48,509 nucleotides of DNA from Methanobacterium sp. (GCA_039666455.1 JAVSLW010000037.1:1-48509), one strand, 5' to 3'; positions 15,554 to 24,742 are shown, counted from the stretch's first letter. The notes: generated by a model from the sequence alone, not told the origin. Made by a program: numbers and translations.

Positions 15554-16783
15554 ATGAATTGGGAAGACAAAAATGTTTTAATAACAGGTATTGCAGGTTT
15601 TGCAGGATCTTACCTGGCAGAAGAACTATTAAATAAAGAAGCGAATGTTTTTGGGTTGGTTAGAGGAAGAGCTGATGGGATAAAATCCAAAAATTTGATA
15701 GACCGTGGCATTAATAATGATGTTAATTTAATTGGTGGAGATTTAACTGATATAACATCACTTGCAAATGCTTTAGATAAATCACAACCAGAATTCATAT
15801 TCCACTTGGCTGCTCAATCATTTGTCCCAAGATCATTTGAAAATTCACTTGAAACACAACAAATAAACTGTATAGGAACTGCAAACCTCTTAGATGCAGT
15901 GAAAATAAAAGATATGGATTCAAAAATCATTTTTGCAGGATCCAGCGAAGAATACGGACTTGTAATAGCATCCAAAGAACACTACATGCATGCAAAAAAA
16001 GAGTATGGGACAATATTCCCAGAACCTGAAAGCATTCCAGAAGTACCCATAAAAGAAACCAACCCACTACGCCCAATGTCTCCATATGCAGTCTCCAAAG
16101 TCTATGGGGATCACTTAATGAGGAACTATTATCATTCTTATGGAGTAAAAACTGTAGTATCACGTGCTTTTAATCATGAAGGGGCTGGAAGAGGACCTAT
16201 GTTCGTCACATCTGTCATTGTTAACCAAATAATGAAATTGAAATTTGGAGAAGTGGATAAAATTACTATTGGTAACGTAAATGCATTTAGAGATTGGTCA
16301 CACGTGAAAGACGTTGTAAACGGATACATAACACTTGCAGAAAAAGGTAAAGCAGGTGAAGTCTATAATCAAGGCTCTATGAGAACCAACTCAGTACTAA
16401 GCTACATATTACTGGGTTTAGAAGAAGCAGGATGGAACATAGAAAAAATAGAAACCATTAATGGAGAAAAAACAATTAATAATCCTACAGAAACAGACAG
16501 AACCCCAATATATGGAATCAATTTCGAAAAAACAAAAGTAGACAGAATGATTCTTGAAGGAGAATTAGAGTATACAATAACGGATAAAGGAATAAATGCA
16601 GGAACTGATAAAGGAAAAGTTGTGATAGAATTTAATCCTGACAGATTCAGGCCTGCTGAAGTTCCCATTTTACTTGCTGATACTGAAAAGATTCAAAAAA
16701 TTGGAGTTAAAACAGAATATAAATTAAATGATATTGTAAAGGATCAATTAAACTATTTCCTAAAAAAGGAGAATAGAATTTAA
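15554..16783 (+). CDS. gmd: GDP-mannose 4,6-dehydratase
   Basis: A 409-residue extended SDR that most resembles GDP-D-mannose 4,6-dehydratase, which makes GDP-4-keto-6-deoxymannose, precursor of GDP-fucose, rhamnose or perosamine. Visible are GIAGFAGSYLAEEL (NADP site), FHLAAQSFVPRSF, FAGSSEEYG, YAVSKVYGDHL with catalytic Tyr-Lys, and a C-terminal NPDRFRPAEVPILLADTEK typical of the family. It is longer than usual because of an insert before the PMSPYAVSK motif and another after residue 310. No partner reductase for the keto sugar is adjacent. TTG 15551 directly precedes ATG 15554, so either could start; GGAG sits 6-10 bases upstream. Confidence 0.85.
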   Translation: MNWEDKNVLITGIAGFAGSYLAEELLNKEANVFGLVRGRADGIKSKNLIDRGINNDVNLIGGDLTDITSLANALDKSQPEFIFHLAAQSFVPRSFENSLETQQINCIGTANLLDAVKIKDMDSKIIFAGSSEEYGLVIASKEHYMHAKKEYGTIFPEPESIPEVPIKETNPLRPMSPYAVSKVYGDHLMRNYYHSYGVKTVVSRAFNHEGAGRGPMFVTSVIVNQIMKLKFGEVDKITIGNVNAFRDWSHVKDVVNGYITLAEKGKAGEVYNQGSMRTNSVLSYILLGLEEAGWNIEKIETINGEKTINNPTETDRTPIYGINFEKTKVDRMILEGELEYTITDKGINAGTDKGKVVIEFNPDRFRPAEVPILLADTEKIQKIGVKTEYKLNDIVKDQLNYFLKKENRI

Positions 16784-16794
16784 ATAAAATCCAA

Positions 16795-16805
16795 TTTTTC
16801 TTTTT
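16795..16805 (+). terminator. Poly-T archaeal terminator after gmd
   Basis: The T-rich run TTTTTCTTTTT lies 11 bases after the gmd stop and ends the epimerase/gmd transcript. The following 700 bases up to 17498 are very AT-rich and contain no gene that I can support, apart from the RNA candidate and promoter listed. Confidence 0.55.
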
Positions 16806-17299
16806 ATCCAATTATTTATTTATAATACAATATTAAAAATCAAATTATTGGATTTAAAACAAATTTTAAAAAGAGTAAGTTACATTCAATGCTTTTCCTG
16901 CAAGCTATTAATTCAAAGTAATATTTTGAATCTTTTAAATAGATATTTTAATTCTAAAATCATCTAATTTTTATCCGCCATTTATATTAGAAGTAATTTA
17001 AAATAAAAATAGAATTACTCATTAAAAAGGACCAAAAATATATCTATATTTCATAGAATTCCTTCTAAAAAGAACATTCCCAAATAAATTTATCTAAATA
17101 TACGTTTGAATTATTTTTTAGACTATAATGATTTTTAAATTCATTTAACACCATTTATAAAAAAAAATAACACTCTAAATAACTTATAATTGAATTAAAA
17201 GTTCCATTAAACCCTAAAAAAACCCAACAACAATACATTAAAACTATGAATTGTGCTATTTTCATTAAATAAGTTATAAAATACTTAAATCCGCCAATA

Positions 17300-17393
17300 A
17301 CGCAAACAAAGACGAATGCCCCCAGATACCTTAATCCAAAAATCCCTACGGGCGTCTTAAATTGCTAAAGAAGTTTTAATAGTGTCTTTTTTT
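17300..17393 (+). ncRNA. Candidate small RNA in a GC island
   Basis: Inside the AT-rich gap a stretch of clearly higher GC holds an imperfect long-range stem: AAGACG (17309-17314) plus CCC (17319-17321) against GGGCGTCTT (17350-17358), with a 4-base bulge. A TATA-like TTATAAAATACTTAAA lies at 17274-17289 and a seven-T run at 17387-17393, giving a promoter-stem-terminator order. GC islands often mark structured RNAs in AT-rich archaea. There is no match to a known class that I can see. Confidence 0.35.
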
Positions 17394-17408
17394 GCATTAA
17401 AAAACGAA

Positions 17409-17420
17409 ATATTTATAAAC
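17409..17420 (+). promoter_or_regulatory. TATA-box promoter of the wall enzyme gene
   Basis: ATATTTATAAAC fits an archaeal TATA box; a transcript start is expected about 25 bases on, near 17440. This leaves a leader of roughly 60 bases containing the hairpin at 17444-17483 and a perfect GGAGG. Confidence 0.6.
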
Positions 17421-17443
17421 CATATATTATGATATCAATACCG

Positions 17444-17483
17444 TCCACTAACTTCAAAAACTTATATTTATGAAGTTAGAGGA
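17444..17483 (+). promoter_or_regulatory. Leader hairpin upstream of the wall enzyme
   Basis: CTAACTTC (17448-17455) pairs perfectly with GAAGTTAG (17472-17479), and TCC (17444-17446) with GGA (17481-17483) across an A-A mismatch. The structure lies between the predicted transcript start and the GGAGG at 17487-17491. It could be an RNA regulatory stem close to the ribosome site, or a protein operator. Confidence 0.5.
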
Positions 17484-17498
17484 TGCGGAGGCGATAAA

Positions 17499-20400
17499 AT
17501 TACGAAAAAATTATTAGCTGTGCTACTTATATTTAGCATAGTATTTGGTTTAAACTGTATTTACGCCATCAATGAAACGCAAATAGAAAATACAACAAAT
17601 TTAACCATAGAAAAAACCACAGCCGAGCTAAACGATTCATCAACAAACAGTAACCACACTATAAATTCAACGTCAACAAGTGAAAATACAACAAACAGCT
17701 CTAATTCAACAGAAACATCAGATACAGCAGCAGGTGAGGATTCATATACCAATGTCCAAGGTATATGGCTCAGTACCAGTGATGTAGGCAATGTAAATGT
17801 AACTGCCTTGGTAAACGCCAATGTTACAGATATATTTGTTAAAGCAAACTTAATTTCAAATCCAACCTATCAGAACATATTAACAACGGTTATACAAAAG
17901 TTTACAGGTACCGGAATACGAATCCATGCATGGATTACATGTTTTAAGGATACTAATGGTAATTGGATTAATCCAGCAAATGAAACCCAACGTACATTTT
18001 TACTTAGTAAAATTACTGACATTGTAAGCAATTACAACATCGATGGGATCCAGCTTGATTATGTGAGATATCCTGGAACAGCCTACAAACATGACGGAAC
18101 AGCAGTAATAACATCTTTCGTTAAAGATGTTTACAACACTGTAAAAGGAATAAAAGCTAAAGTAGCCATTTCAGCGGCTGTAATGCCTGAACGTAGCCAG
18201 AATGGATATTATTACGGGCAGGATTACGCTAAACTTGCACCTTACCTTGATTTCATTGTTCCAATGATTTACAAAGGAAATTACAAGCAGGATACAGAAT
18301 GGATTGGTTCAACTGCAAAATGGATAGCTCAAAACTTTGGTGGAAAACCTGTTTTAGCAGGAATTCAGACATACGAATCAGACAACGATATAACAAAGTT
18401 ACCCGCAGATGAATTACAAAATGACATAAATTCAGCAATTGAAAACGGTGCATCTGGATATGTATTATTCAGATATGGTTTAATAGACAGTGCGTTCTTT
18501 ACTTCACAAAATGGAACAGCATTCACTATAGATCAAATGCTCACAGCTGCATCATGGGTTAAAAACTATGTGGACACAAACAGAAAACTACCAGATTATG
18601 TGACAATTAACGGTGTTAATGTTGGTATGCCTTCATTCCTAAAATTATTAACAACAGCAACTTTAAACATACAAAACAATGATCTAAACTCAGTACTATA
18701 CTTATACAATTGCATTAAAGGAGCAATGCCAAGAGACGACCTAAACAGTGGGAATATGTCACAGGCAGAGTATTTGAAACTTGCAGGCATGATCAAGTCA
18801 TTTATGGACAAGAATGGAGTTGCACCAGAATTCTATGAAAACGGTAGTCTAGGACGATTCCTTGGTTACGAGAACATGATCTACATGTACTCAAGCATTT
18901 TATCCAGCTACAAAACCAATAACACACTACCAAACGGTATACCTGTAAAACCCTGGAAAATAGTAACATCAGTAAATTTCACGCTCAACGACGTTCTAAC
19001 AGCTGCATCATGGGTTAAAAACTATGTGGACACAAACAGAAAACTACCAGATTATGTGACAATTAACGGTGTTAATGTTGGTATGCCTTCATTCCTAAAA
19101 TTATTAACAACAGCAACTTTAAACATACAAAACAATGATCTAAACTCAGTACTATACTTATACAATTGCATTAAAGGAGCAATGCCAAGAGACGACCTAA
19201 ACAGTGGGAATATGTCACAGGCAGAGTATTTGAAACTTGCAGGCATGATCAAGTCATTTATGGACAAGAATGGAGTTGCACCAGAATTCTATGAAAACGG
19301 TAGTCTAGGACGATTCCTTGGTTACGAGAACATGATCTACATGTACTCAAGCATTTTATCCAGCTACAAAACCAATAACACACTACCAAACGGTATACCT
19401 GTAAAACCCTGGAAAATAGTAACATCAGTAAATTTCACGCTCAACGACGTTCTAACAGCTGCATCATGGGTTAAAAACTATGTGGACACAAACAGAAAAC
19501 TACCAGATTATGTGACAATTAACGGTGTTAATGTTGGTATGCCTTCATTCCTAAAATTATTAACAACAGCAACTTTAAACATACAAAACAATGATCTAAA
19601 CTCAGTACTATACTTATACAATTGCATTAAAGGAGCAATGCCAAGAGACGACCTAAACAGTGGGAATATGTCACAGGCAGAGTATTTGAAACTTGCAGGC
19701 ATGATCAAGTCATTTATGGACAAGAATGGAGTTGCACCAGAATTCTATGAAAACGGTAGTCTAGGACGATTCCTTGGTTACGAGAACATGATCTACATGT
19801 ACTCAAGCATTTTATCCAGCTACAAAACCAATAACACACTACCAAACGGTATACCTGTAAAACCCTGGAAAATAGTAACATCAGTAAATTTCACGCTCAA
19901 CGACGTTCTAACAGCTGCATCATGGGTTAAAAACTATGTGGACACAAACAGAAAACTACCAGATTATGTGACAATTAACGGTGTTAATGTTGGTATGCCT
20001 TCATTCCTAAAATTATTAACAACAGCAACTTTAAACATACAAAACAATGATCTAAACTCAGTACTATACTTATACAATTGCATTAAAGGAGCAATGCCAA
20101 GAGACGACCTAAACAGTGGGAATATGTCACAGGCAGAGTATTTGAAACTTGCAGGCATGATCAAGTCATTTATGGACAAGAATGGAGTTGCACCAGAATT
20201 CTATGAAAACGGTAGTCTAGGACGATTCCTTGGTTACGAGAACATGATCTACATGTACTCAAAGGTATTAGATTATTATAGTCAGAATAACACTTTACCA
20301 AGTTCTGTGAAGCTGGACAAATGGATTTACACGTTATTTGACGTGCCCAATGATCTAATCGCCTACACCCAACCATCAAATAACTGTCAGTCAGATAATC

Positions 20401-20816
20401 CTGCAATCATAGCTCTTGCAAATTCATTAATTGCAAATGCTAATTCAGCCCGGAATGCTGCAGAGAATATTTTTAACTGGGTAAGGGATAAGATAAGCTA
20501 TTCCTTCTACGCTAACACCAAAAGAGGTGCAGTAAGAACCTTAAATGATAGAACAGGGAACTGTGTAGACCAAACCCATCTTTTAATTGCTCTTTCAAGA
20601 GCTGCAGGCATTCCTGCAAAATATATGCACGGGACCTGTACATTTTTTACAAGCGGTAACACCTACGGACATGTGTGGGCTGAAGTTTGGGTAAACGGTC
20701 GATGGTACAGTGTAGATACTACAAGTTCCAGAAACACGTTTGGCGTAATAAAAAACTGGAATACAAAAACAGTCGTTATGAAAGGAAAAGGTGAACATGT
20801 CTCTTTGCCTTTCTAA
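17499..20816 (+). CDS. Exported pseudomurein-binding wall enzyme: glycosidase-like + PMBR repeats + transglutaminase-like endoisopeptidase
   Basis: A protein of about 1,105 residues. A signal peptide (KKLLAVLLIFSIVFGL...YA) is followed by a Thr/Ser/Asn-rich linker rich in N-x-T/S sites. A TIM-barrel glycosidase-like domain comes next (about 17745-18500; GIWLST, DGIQLDYVRYP, DFIVPMIY, LAGIQTY). Then four near-identical 152-residue units each hold two pseudomurein-binding-like motifs (LPDYVTINGVNVGMPSFLKL and the APEFYENG...YENMIYMY half). The C-terminal transglutaminase-like domain has the triad Cys (GNCVDQTH, codon at 20562), His (YGHVWAEV) and Asp (YSVDTTS), as in pseudomurein endoisopeptidases. 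It probably cuts both glycan and peptide of the wall. GTG 17520 would remove the charged signal-peptide start; the GGAGG at 17487 fits an ATT start at 17499. Confidence 0.88.
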   Translation: MTKKLLAVLLIFSIVFGLNCIYAINETQIENTTNLTIEKTTAELNDSSTNSNHTINSTSTSENTTNSSNSTETSDTAAGEDSYTNVQGIWLSTSDVGNVNVTALVNANVTDIFVKANLISNPTYQNILTTVIQKFTGTGIRIHAWITCFKDTNGNWINPANETQRTFLLSKITDIVSNYNIDGIQLDYVRYPGTAYKHDGTAVITSFVKDVYNTVKGIKAKVAISAAVMPERSQNGYYYGQDYAKLAPYLDFIVPMIYKGNYKQDTEWIGSTAKWIAQNFGGKPVLAGIQTYESDNDITKLPADELQNDINSAIENGASGYVLFRYGLIDSAFFTSQNGTAFTIDQMLTAASWVKNYVDTNRKLPDYVTINGVNVGMPSFLKLLTTATLNIQNNDLNSVLYLYNCIKGAMPRDDLNSGNMSQAEYLKLAGMIKSFMDKNGVAPEFYENGSLGRFLGYENMIYMYSSILSSYKTNNTLPNGIPVKPWKIVTSVNFTLNDVLTAASWVKNYVDTNRKLPDYVTINGVNVGMPSFLKLLTTATLNIQNNDLNSVLYLYNCIKGAMPRDDLNSGNMSQAEYLKLAGMIKSFMDKNGVAPEFYENGSLGRFLGYENMIYMYSSILSSYKTNNTLPNGIPVKPWKIVTSVNFTLNDVLTAASWVKNYVDTNRKLPDYVTINGVNVGMPSFLKLLTTATLNIQNNDLNSVLYLYNCIKGAMPRDDLNSGNMSQAEYLKLAGMIKSFMDKNGVAPEFYENGSLGRFLGYENMIYMYSSILSSYKTNNTLPNGIPVKPWKIVTSVNFTLNDVLTAASWVKNYVDTNRKLPDYVTINGVNVGMPSFLKLLTTATLNIQNNDLNSVLYLYNCIKGAMPRDDLNSGNMSQAEYLKLAGMIKSFMDKNGVAPEFYENGSLGRFLGYENMIYMYSKVLDYYSQNNTLPSSVKLDKWIYTLFDVPNDLIAYTQPSNNCQSDNPAIIALANSLIANANSARNAAENIFNWVRDKISYSFYANTKRGAVRTLNDRTGNCVDQTHLLIALSRAAGIPAKYMHGTCTFFTSGNTYGHVWAEVWVNGRWYSVDTTSSRNTFGVIKNWNTKTVVMKGKGEHVSLPF
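18543..20262 (+). repeat. Perfect 456-bp tandem repeat (about 3.8 units)
   Basis: Units start at 18543, 18999, 19455 and 19911; the fourth stops being identical after 20262. As read by eye the units are identical base for base, which is confirmed by identical six-frame translations in each. The period is 152 codons, so copy-number change keeps the frame. Such identity means recent expansion or ongoing homogenisation. The real copy number could differ from the assembled one. Confidence 0.95.
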
Positions 20817-20826
20817 TGGCTAATAT

Positions 20827-20844
20827 TTCTTTTTTTTCTTTTTT
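20827..20844 (+). terminator. Poly-T terminator after the wall enzyme
   Basis: Two long T runs separated by single C bases begin about 10 bases after the stop. The remaining sequence to 21182 is AT-rich; I see no supportable gene in it, only the AGGATG ribosome site of the flippase near 21169. Confidence 0.6.
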
Positions 20845-21182
20845 AAGTTCAACACAAATTCAATGTATTAAATAATGATTAAATCTAAAGATATACTTCT
20901 TTTAAGACTTCTTTCGTAAAAAGAGATGATTATTTAACAAATGAAGTAATCATGAAAGTTATAGGGCTTTATATGATAAAGGATATCTGGAGAATTAAAT
21001 GTTTACATCAGACATATTTAAAACTAAATCATCTGGGTTTAATCTTTAGAAAGAAATCTTGATGCTGATTTTGATGGAAACTTTTAATTGCTCATTAGAT
21101 AGATTTATTTGTAATTAAATTAAATATGAGTACTTCTATAATTTTTATACTTCAATTTGAATATTAAAAGGATGTACATTTT

Positions 21183-22622
21183 ATGAGCACAGTGCGTAGA
21201 ATAGCAAAAAATACAAGTGTACTTTTCATAGCACAGATAATAAGTTATATTCTGGGTTTTTTCATTACCATGTATACAGCACAATATTTAGGTGCTGAAG
21301 GTTTTGGAACAATTTCCCTTGCCCTTTCTCTAACTGGAATTTTTGTTATTTTAGCTGACATGGGCTTAGGATCATTAATGATAAGAGAAATTGCACAGGA
21401 TAAATCTTTAACAGATAAATACATTTCAAATATTCTTCTGATGAAAATTTTGCTTACATTCTTAATGATCGGAGCTATAGCCTTAACAGTTAACTTAAAA
21501 GGAGATAGTGAGTTAGTTAAGATTGTTATTTATCTCATTACTTTATCCACGATTGTTAACGTTTTTAACGGCGTTTTTATCTCTATTTTTCAAGCAAATG
21601 AAAAAGTGGAATATTTAGCCATAAATATTATATTAAACAGTGTATTAATGATTACAGGAACTATTATTGGAATTACATATCAACTAAACATTTTATATTT
21701 CGCTTCTATTTATATTATTGCTAATATCATTGGCTTAGTTTATTCAATCAATGTATATGTTTGGAAGTTCTCTTTACCCAAAATAGATATTGATTTAAAC
21801 TTTTGGAAGCCAACATTGTTAGAAGCATGGCCCTTTGGATTTACTGCGCTATTTGCAACCATATATTTCTATATAGATTCAGTAATATTGTCGTTTATGG
21901 TTAATAATGAGGTTGTTGGATGGTATAACGCGGCATATAGACTAATTATAGTGTTATTATTTATTCCTACTGTGCTAAATGTGGTTATATTTCCTGTAAT
22001 GTCTCAGCTTTATAAATCTTCAAAAGATTCTCTTAAGTTTGCATATGAAAAATATTTCCAGTACATGGTAATGATTGGAATTCCAATAGGGGTTGGAGTT
22101 ACTCTATTAGCAAATAAAATAATTCTGCTGATTTTTGGTGCGGCATATACAAATTCAATTATAGCCCTGCAAATATTAGTATGGGCTGCAGTTATTATTT
22201 TTATAAGCGGTGCTTTTGCACGATTGCTTGAAGCATCAAATAAACAATTAACTCTAACTAAAATAACTGCAATTTGTGCGGTTATTAATATTGTTTTAAA
22301 TTTACTATTAATCCCTAAATTTACTTATATAGCAGCAAGTGCTACAACTGTTTTAACAGAATTGTTAGCTTTTTTAATGGGTATGAAAGTTGTATCTAAC
22401 ATGGGATATGCTCCCTCAAAAAAAGAATATGCCTATATAATCAAGTCAATTTTTGCAAGTTTAATAATGGGAATTTTTATTGTTTATCTAAACCATTTAA
22501 ACTTGTTTATACTTATAATAATAGGAATTATCGTTTACTTTACAACAATATTCATCATTAAAGGATTCGATGAAGAAGATTTAAATTTGCTAAAGGTACT
22601 TTTAGGGAAAACTGAGAGCTAA
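21183..22622 (+). CDS. Polysaccharide/oligosaccharide-lipid flippase (Wzx/MurJ-MATE type)
   Basis: A 479-residue integral membrane protein with about 13-14 helices. The N-terminus (VRRIAKNTSVLFIAQIISYI then YTAQYLGAEGFGTISLALS, with DMGLGSLMIREIAQ) is characteristic of Wzx-type members of the MOP exporter superfamily, which flip lipid-linked oligosaccharides to the outer face. A typical mid-protein stretch is WYNAAYRLIIVLLFIPTV. It heads a same-strand run of seven genes to 29444, the rest being glycosyltransferases, so the product assembled by them is its likely cargo. AGGATG lies upstream of ATG 21183. Confidence 0.92.
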   Translation: MSTVRRIAKNTSVLFIAQIISYILGFFITMYTAQYLGAEGFGTISLALSLTGIFVILADMGLGSLMIREIAQDKSLTDKYISNILLMKILLTFLMIGAIALTVNLKGDSELVKIVIYLITLSTIVNVFNGVFISIFQANEKVEYLAINIILNSVLMITGTIIGITYQLNILYFASIYIIANIIGLVYSINVYVWKFSLPKIDIDLNFWKPTLLEAWPFGFTALFATIYFYIDSVILSFMVNNEVVGWYNAAYRLIIVLLFIPTVLNVVIFPVMSQLYKSSKDSLKFAYEKYFQYMVMIGIPIGVGVTLLANKIILLIFGAAYTNSIIALQILVWAAVIIFISGAFARLLEASNKQLTLTKITAICAVINIVLNLLLIPKFTYIAASATTVLTELLAFLMGMKVVSNMGYAPSKKEYAYIIKSIFASLIMGIFIVYLNHLNLFILIIIGIIVYFTTIFIIKGFDEEDLNLLKVLLGKTES

Positions 22623-22644
22623 TTCAAAGTTAAATGGTGAAAAA

Positions 22645-23709
22645 ATGAAGATAACATTTCTATTACCTGATACTATTTTAACTGGCGGAGTTAAAATTGT
22701 ATTTAAGTATGCCAATCGATTAAAAGAAAGAGGTCATGAGGTTTTGATCATTGTTTCTCCACCAAATTCACAACCCACATTTATAAAAAAAATCATTTAT
22801 AGAATAAGAAAACTTTTAAACTTAAATAATAGTATTCTTGTAGATTGGTTTGATTTGAAAACTCCTCTAATACAAGTACCCACATTTGAAGAAAAATATA
22901 TTCCTGATTCTGATATTATAGTTGCTACATGGTGGGAAACAGCTAATTATGTTTCTAAATATAAAAAAAGCAAAGGCGAAAAATTTTATTTCATCCAGCA
23001 TTATGAAGTCTGGGGAGGCCCGAAAGAAGAAGTAAATAAAACATATAAACTGGGTTTACATAACATAGTAATTTCAAGCTGGTTGAAAGAGAAATTAGAG
23101 GATATTGGAGCTAATATTGAAGCTTTAATACTTAATGGATTTGATTTCAACGAATTTTATCCAGAAAAAAAAGATAAAAACACAGATACAATCAGAATAC
23201 TAACTCCTTATCGAACAGATAAATGGAAAGGTGTAAATGATGCTTTAAAGGCATTTGAATTAGTCAAAAAAGATAAAAATGTTCAATTAATCATGTTCGG
23301 CCATGAACCATCAGAAAATGAACTTCCTAATTATGTAGAGTTTCATCTATTACCTGTAGGTGATAAACTTAGAAAATTATACAACTCCTGTGATATATTT
23401 TTATTTCCAAGTCATTGCGAGGGATTTGGATTACCACCATTTGAAGCAATGGCATGTAAACTTCCAGTAGTAACTACAGATGTTGGTGCTATTAAAGATT
23501 GTACGATTCCTGGAAAAACTACTTTAGTTTCCAAACCAGGTGATATTGATTCATTAGCCCAAAACTTGATTAAATTAATAGATAATCCAGATTTAAGGAT
23601 TAAAATAGCTGAATCTGGTTATGAACATATTAAAAAATTTGATTTTGATAAATCCACTGATAAATTAGAAAATCTTTTTAAAAAGTACTTTGAGGTCAAT
23701 AATGCATAA
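22645..23709 (+). CDS. Glycosyltransferase family 4
   Basis: A 354-residue GT-B fold retaining glycosyltransferase. The N-terminal domain starts ITFLLPDTILTGGVKIVFKY, the usual acceptor-side Gly loop. The C-terminal donor domain has RTDKWKGVNDALKAF and the EX7E signature in EGFGLPPFEAMAC (about residues 258-270). It adds a sugar from a nucleotide donor to a lipid-linked glycan at the cytoplasmic face; donor and acceptor cannot be read. It follows the flippase by 22 bases with GGTG before ATG, and overlaps the next gene by 8 bases. Confidence 0.92.
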   Translation: MKITFLLPDTILTGGVKIVFKYANRLKERGHEVLIIVSPPNSQPTFIKKIIYRIRKLLNLNNSILVDWFDLKTPLIQVPTFEEKYIPDSDIIVATWWETANYVSKYKKSKGEKFYFIQHYEVWGGPKEEVNKTYKLGLHNIVISSWLKEKLEDIGANIEALILNGFDFNEFYPEKKDKNTDTIRILTPYRTDKWKGVNDALKAFELVKKDKNVQLIMFGHEPSENELPNYVEFHLLPVGDKLRKLYNSCDIFLFPSHCEGFGLPPFEAMACKLPVVTTDVGAIKDCTIPGKTTLVSKPGDIDSLAQNLIKLIDNPDLRIKIAESGYEHIKKFDFDKSTDKLENLFKKYFEVNNA

Positions 23710-24742
23710 TAAAAACGTTGCAATAATCATTTTAAACTGGAAAGGATGGGAGGATACTGTTGAATGTCTCGAATCGCTTTACCATATTGACTATCCAAAC
23801 TATGATGTAATAGTTGTGGATAATGGATCTTCTGATGATTCAGTTAATAAGATAAAAGAATATTGCCAGGGTAAAATAAAATTAGAATCTTCTTTTTTTG
23901 AATATGATCCTTTAAATAAACCCATTAAAATCCTTGAACATATAGGGGAAGAATTAAAACCCAAAAATGACAAAGTTGAGTTAATAGAAAACTTACCGTC
24001 GAATAAAAAAATTATTTTAATAAAAAACAAAGAAAATTATGGTTTTGCAGAAGGAAATAATATAGGAATAAAATATGCATTGGATGCTTTAAATCCAGAT
24101 TACATCTTACTTTTAAATAATGATACAGTTGTTGATAAAAAATTCCTTCATGAACTGGTAAATGTTGCAAAAAGTAGTGATGAAATAGGAGCTGTTGGCC
24201 CAAAAACATATTTTTATAGTGAAAAAGATATGATACAATGGACTGCCGGAGGTTTTATAAATTCAAAATATTTCAAAGTAGAACCCGTAGGGCATTTGGA
24301 AATAGATAATGGCCAGTATGACAGGAATCAGGAATTAGATTTTATTATTGGATCATGTGTGCTATGTAAAAGAGAAATGATAGAAAAAGTGGGTCTACTT
24401 AATCTTGACTATTTTATGTATTTTGAAGATGTTGATTGGTCACTAAGAATTTTAAAAAACAATTATAAATGCGTTTATGCCTACAAATCAAAAATATGGC
24501 ATAAAATGGGCGTATCCAGTAGCAACTGTTTTAAAACCTACTATTTCCATATGAATAGAGTTTACCTTTTTAAAAAGTATTATAAAAGAATTGAATATCT
24601 TAAATCATTATTAATGTTTATTCTGGTTATATTTCCGCAGGAAAGCCTTTATTTAGTGCGTCATACTGGTATAAAACATTATCTATGTTATTTAAAAGGA
24701 ATAATGAAAGGTATTACTAAAAAACCTCCAGAACATATATAA
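23702..24742 (+). CDS. Glycosyltransferase family 2 (rhamnosyltransferase-like)
   Basis: A 346-residue GT-A protein. NVAIIILNWKGWEDTVECLE starts the domain; YDVIVVDNGSSDDS, the nucleotide-side motif, follows, and DYILLLNNDTVV holds the metal-binding region. The conserved FEDVDWSLRILKN motif contains the likely catalytic acid. A C-terminal hydrophobic helix (about 300-320) may bind the membrane. The NW-GW-DT and NND motifs are those of rhamnosyltransferase-like GT2 proteins, and dTDP-rhamnose genes are nearby. I chose ATG 23702 with GAGGT 5 bases upstream instead of TTG 23690. A 92-base block is almost identical to one in the paralogue at 28452-29444. Confidence 0.9.
   Translation: MHNKNVAIIILNWKGWEDTVECLESLYHIDYPNYDVIVVDNGSSDDSVNKIKEYCQGKIKLESSFFEYDPLNKPIKILEHIGEELKPKNDKVELIENLPSNKKIILIKNKENYGFAEGNNIGIKYALDALNPDYILLLNNDTVVDKKFLHELVNVAKSSDEIGAVGPKTYFYSEKDMIQWTAGGFINSKYFKVEPVGHLEIDNGQYDRNQELDFIIGSCVLCKREMIEKVGLLNLDYFMYFEDVDWSLRILKNNYKCVYAYKSKIWHKMGVSSSNCFKTYYFHMNRVYLFKKYYKRIEYLKSLLMFILVIFPQESLYLVRHTGIKHYLCYLKGIMKGITKKPPEHI

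Noticed and set aside
18596..20179. Four identical 71-codon minus-strand frames spaced 456 bp apart
   Set aside because: They are antisense shadows of the tandem repeat in the wall-enzyme gene and have no ribosome sites.
18543..20262. Could the regular repeats be a CRISPR array?
   Set aside because: The unit is 456 bp, contiguous, without variable spacers, and lies inside a coding frame.
20952..21062. 36-codon frame between the wall enzyme and the flippase
   Set aside because: No ribosome site and low-information sequence; nothing supports translation.
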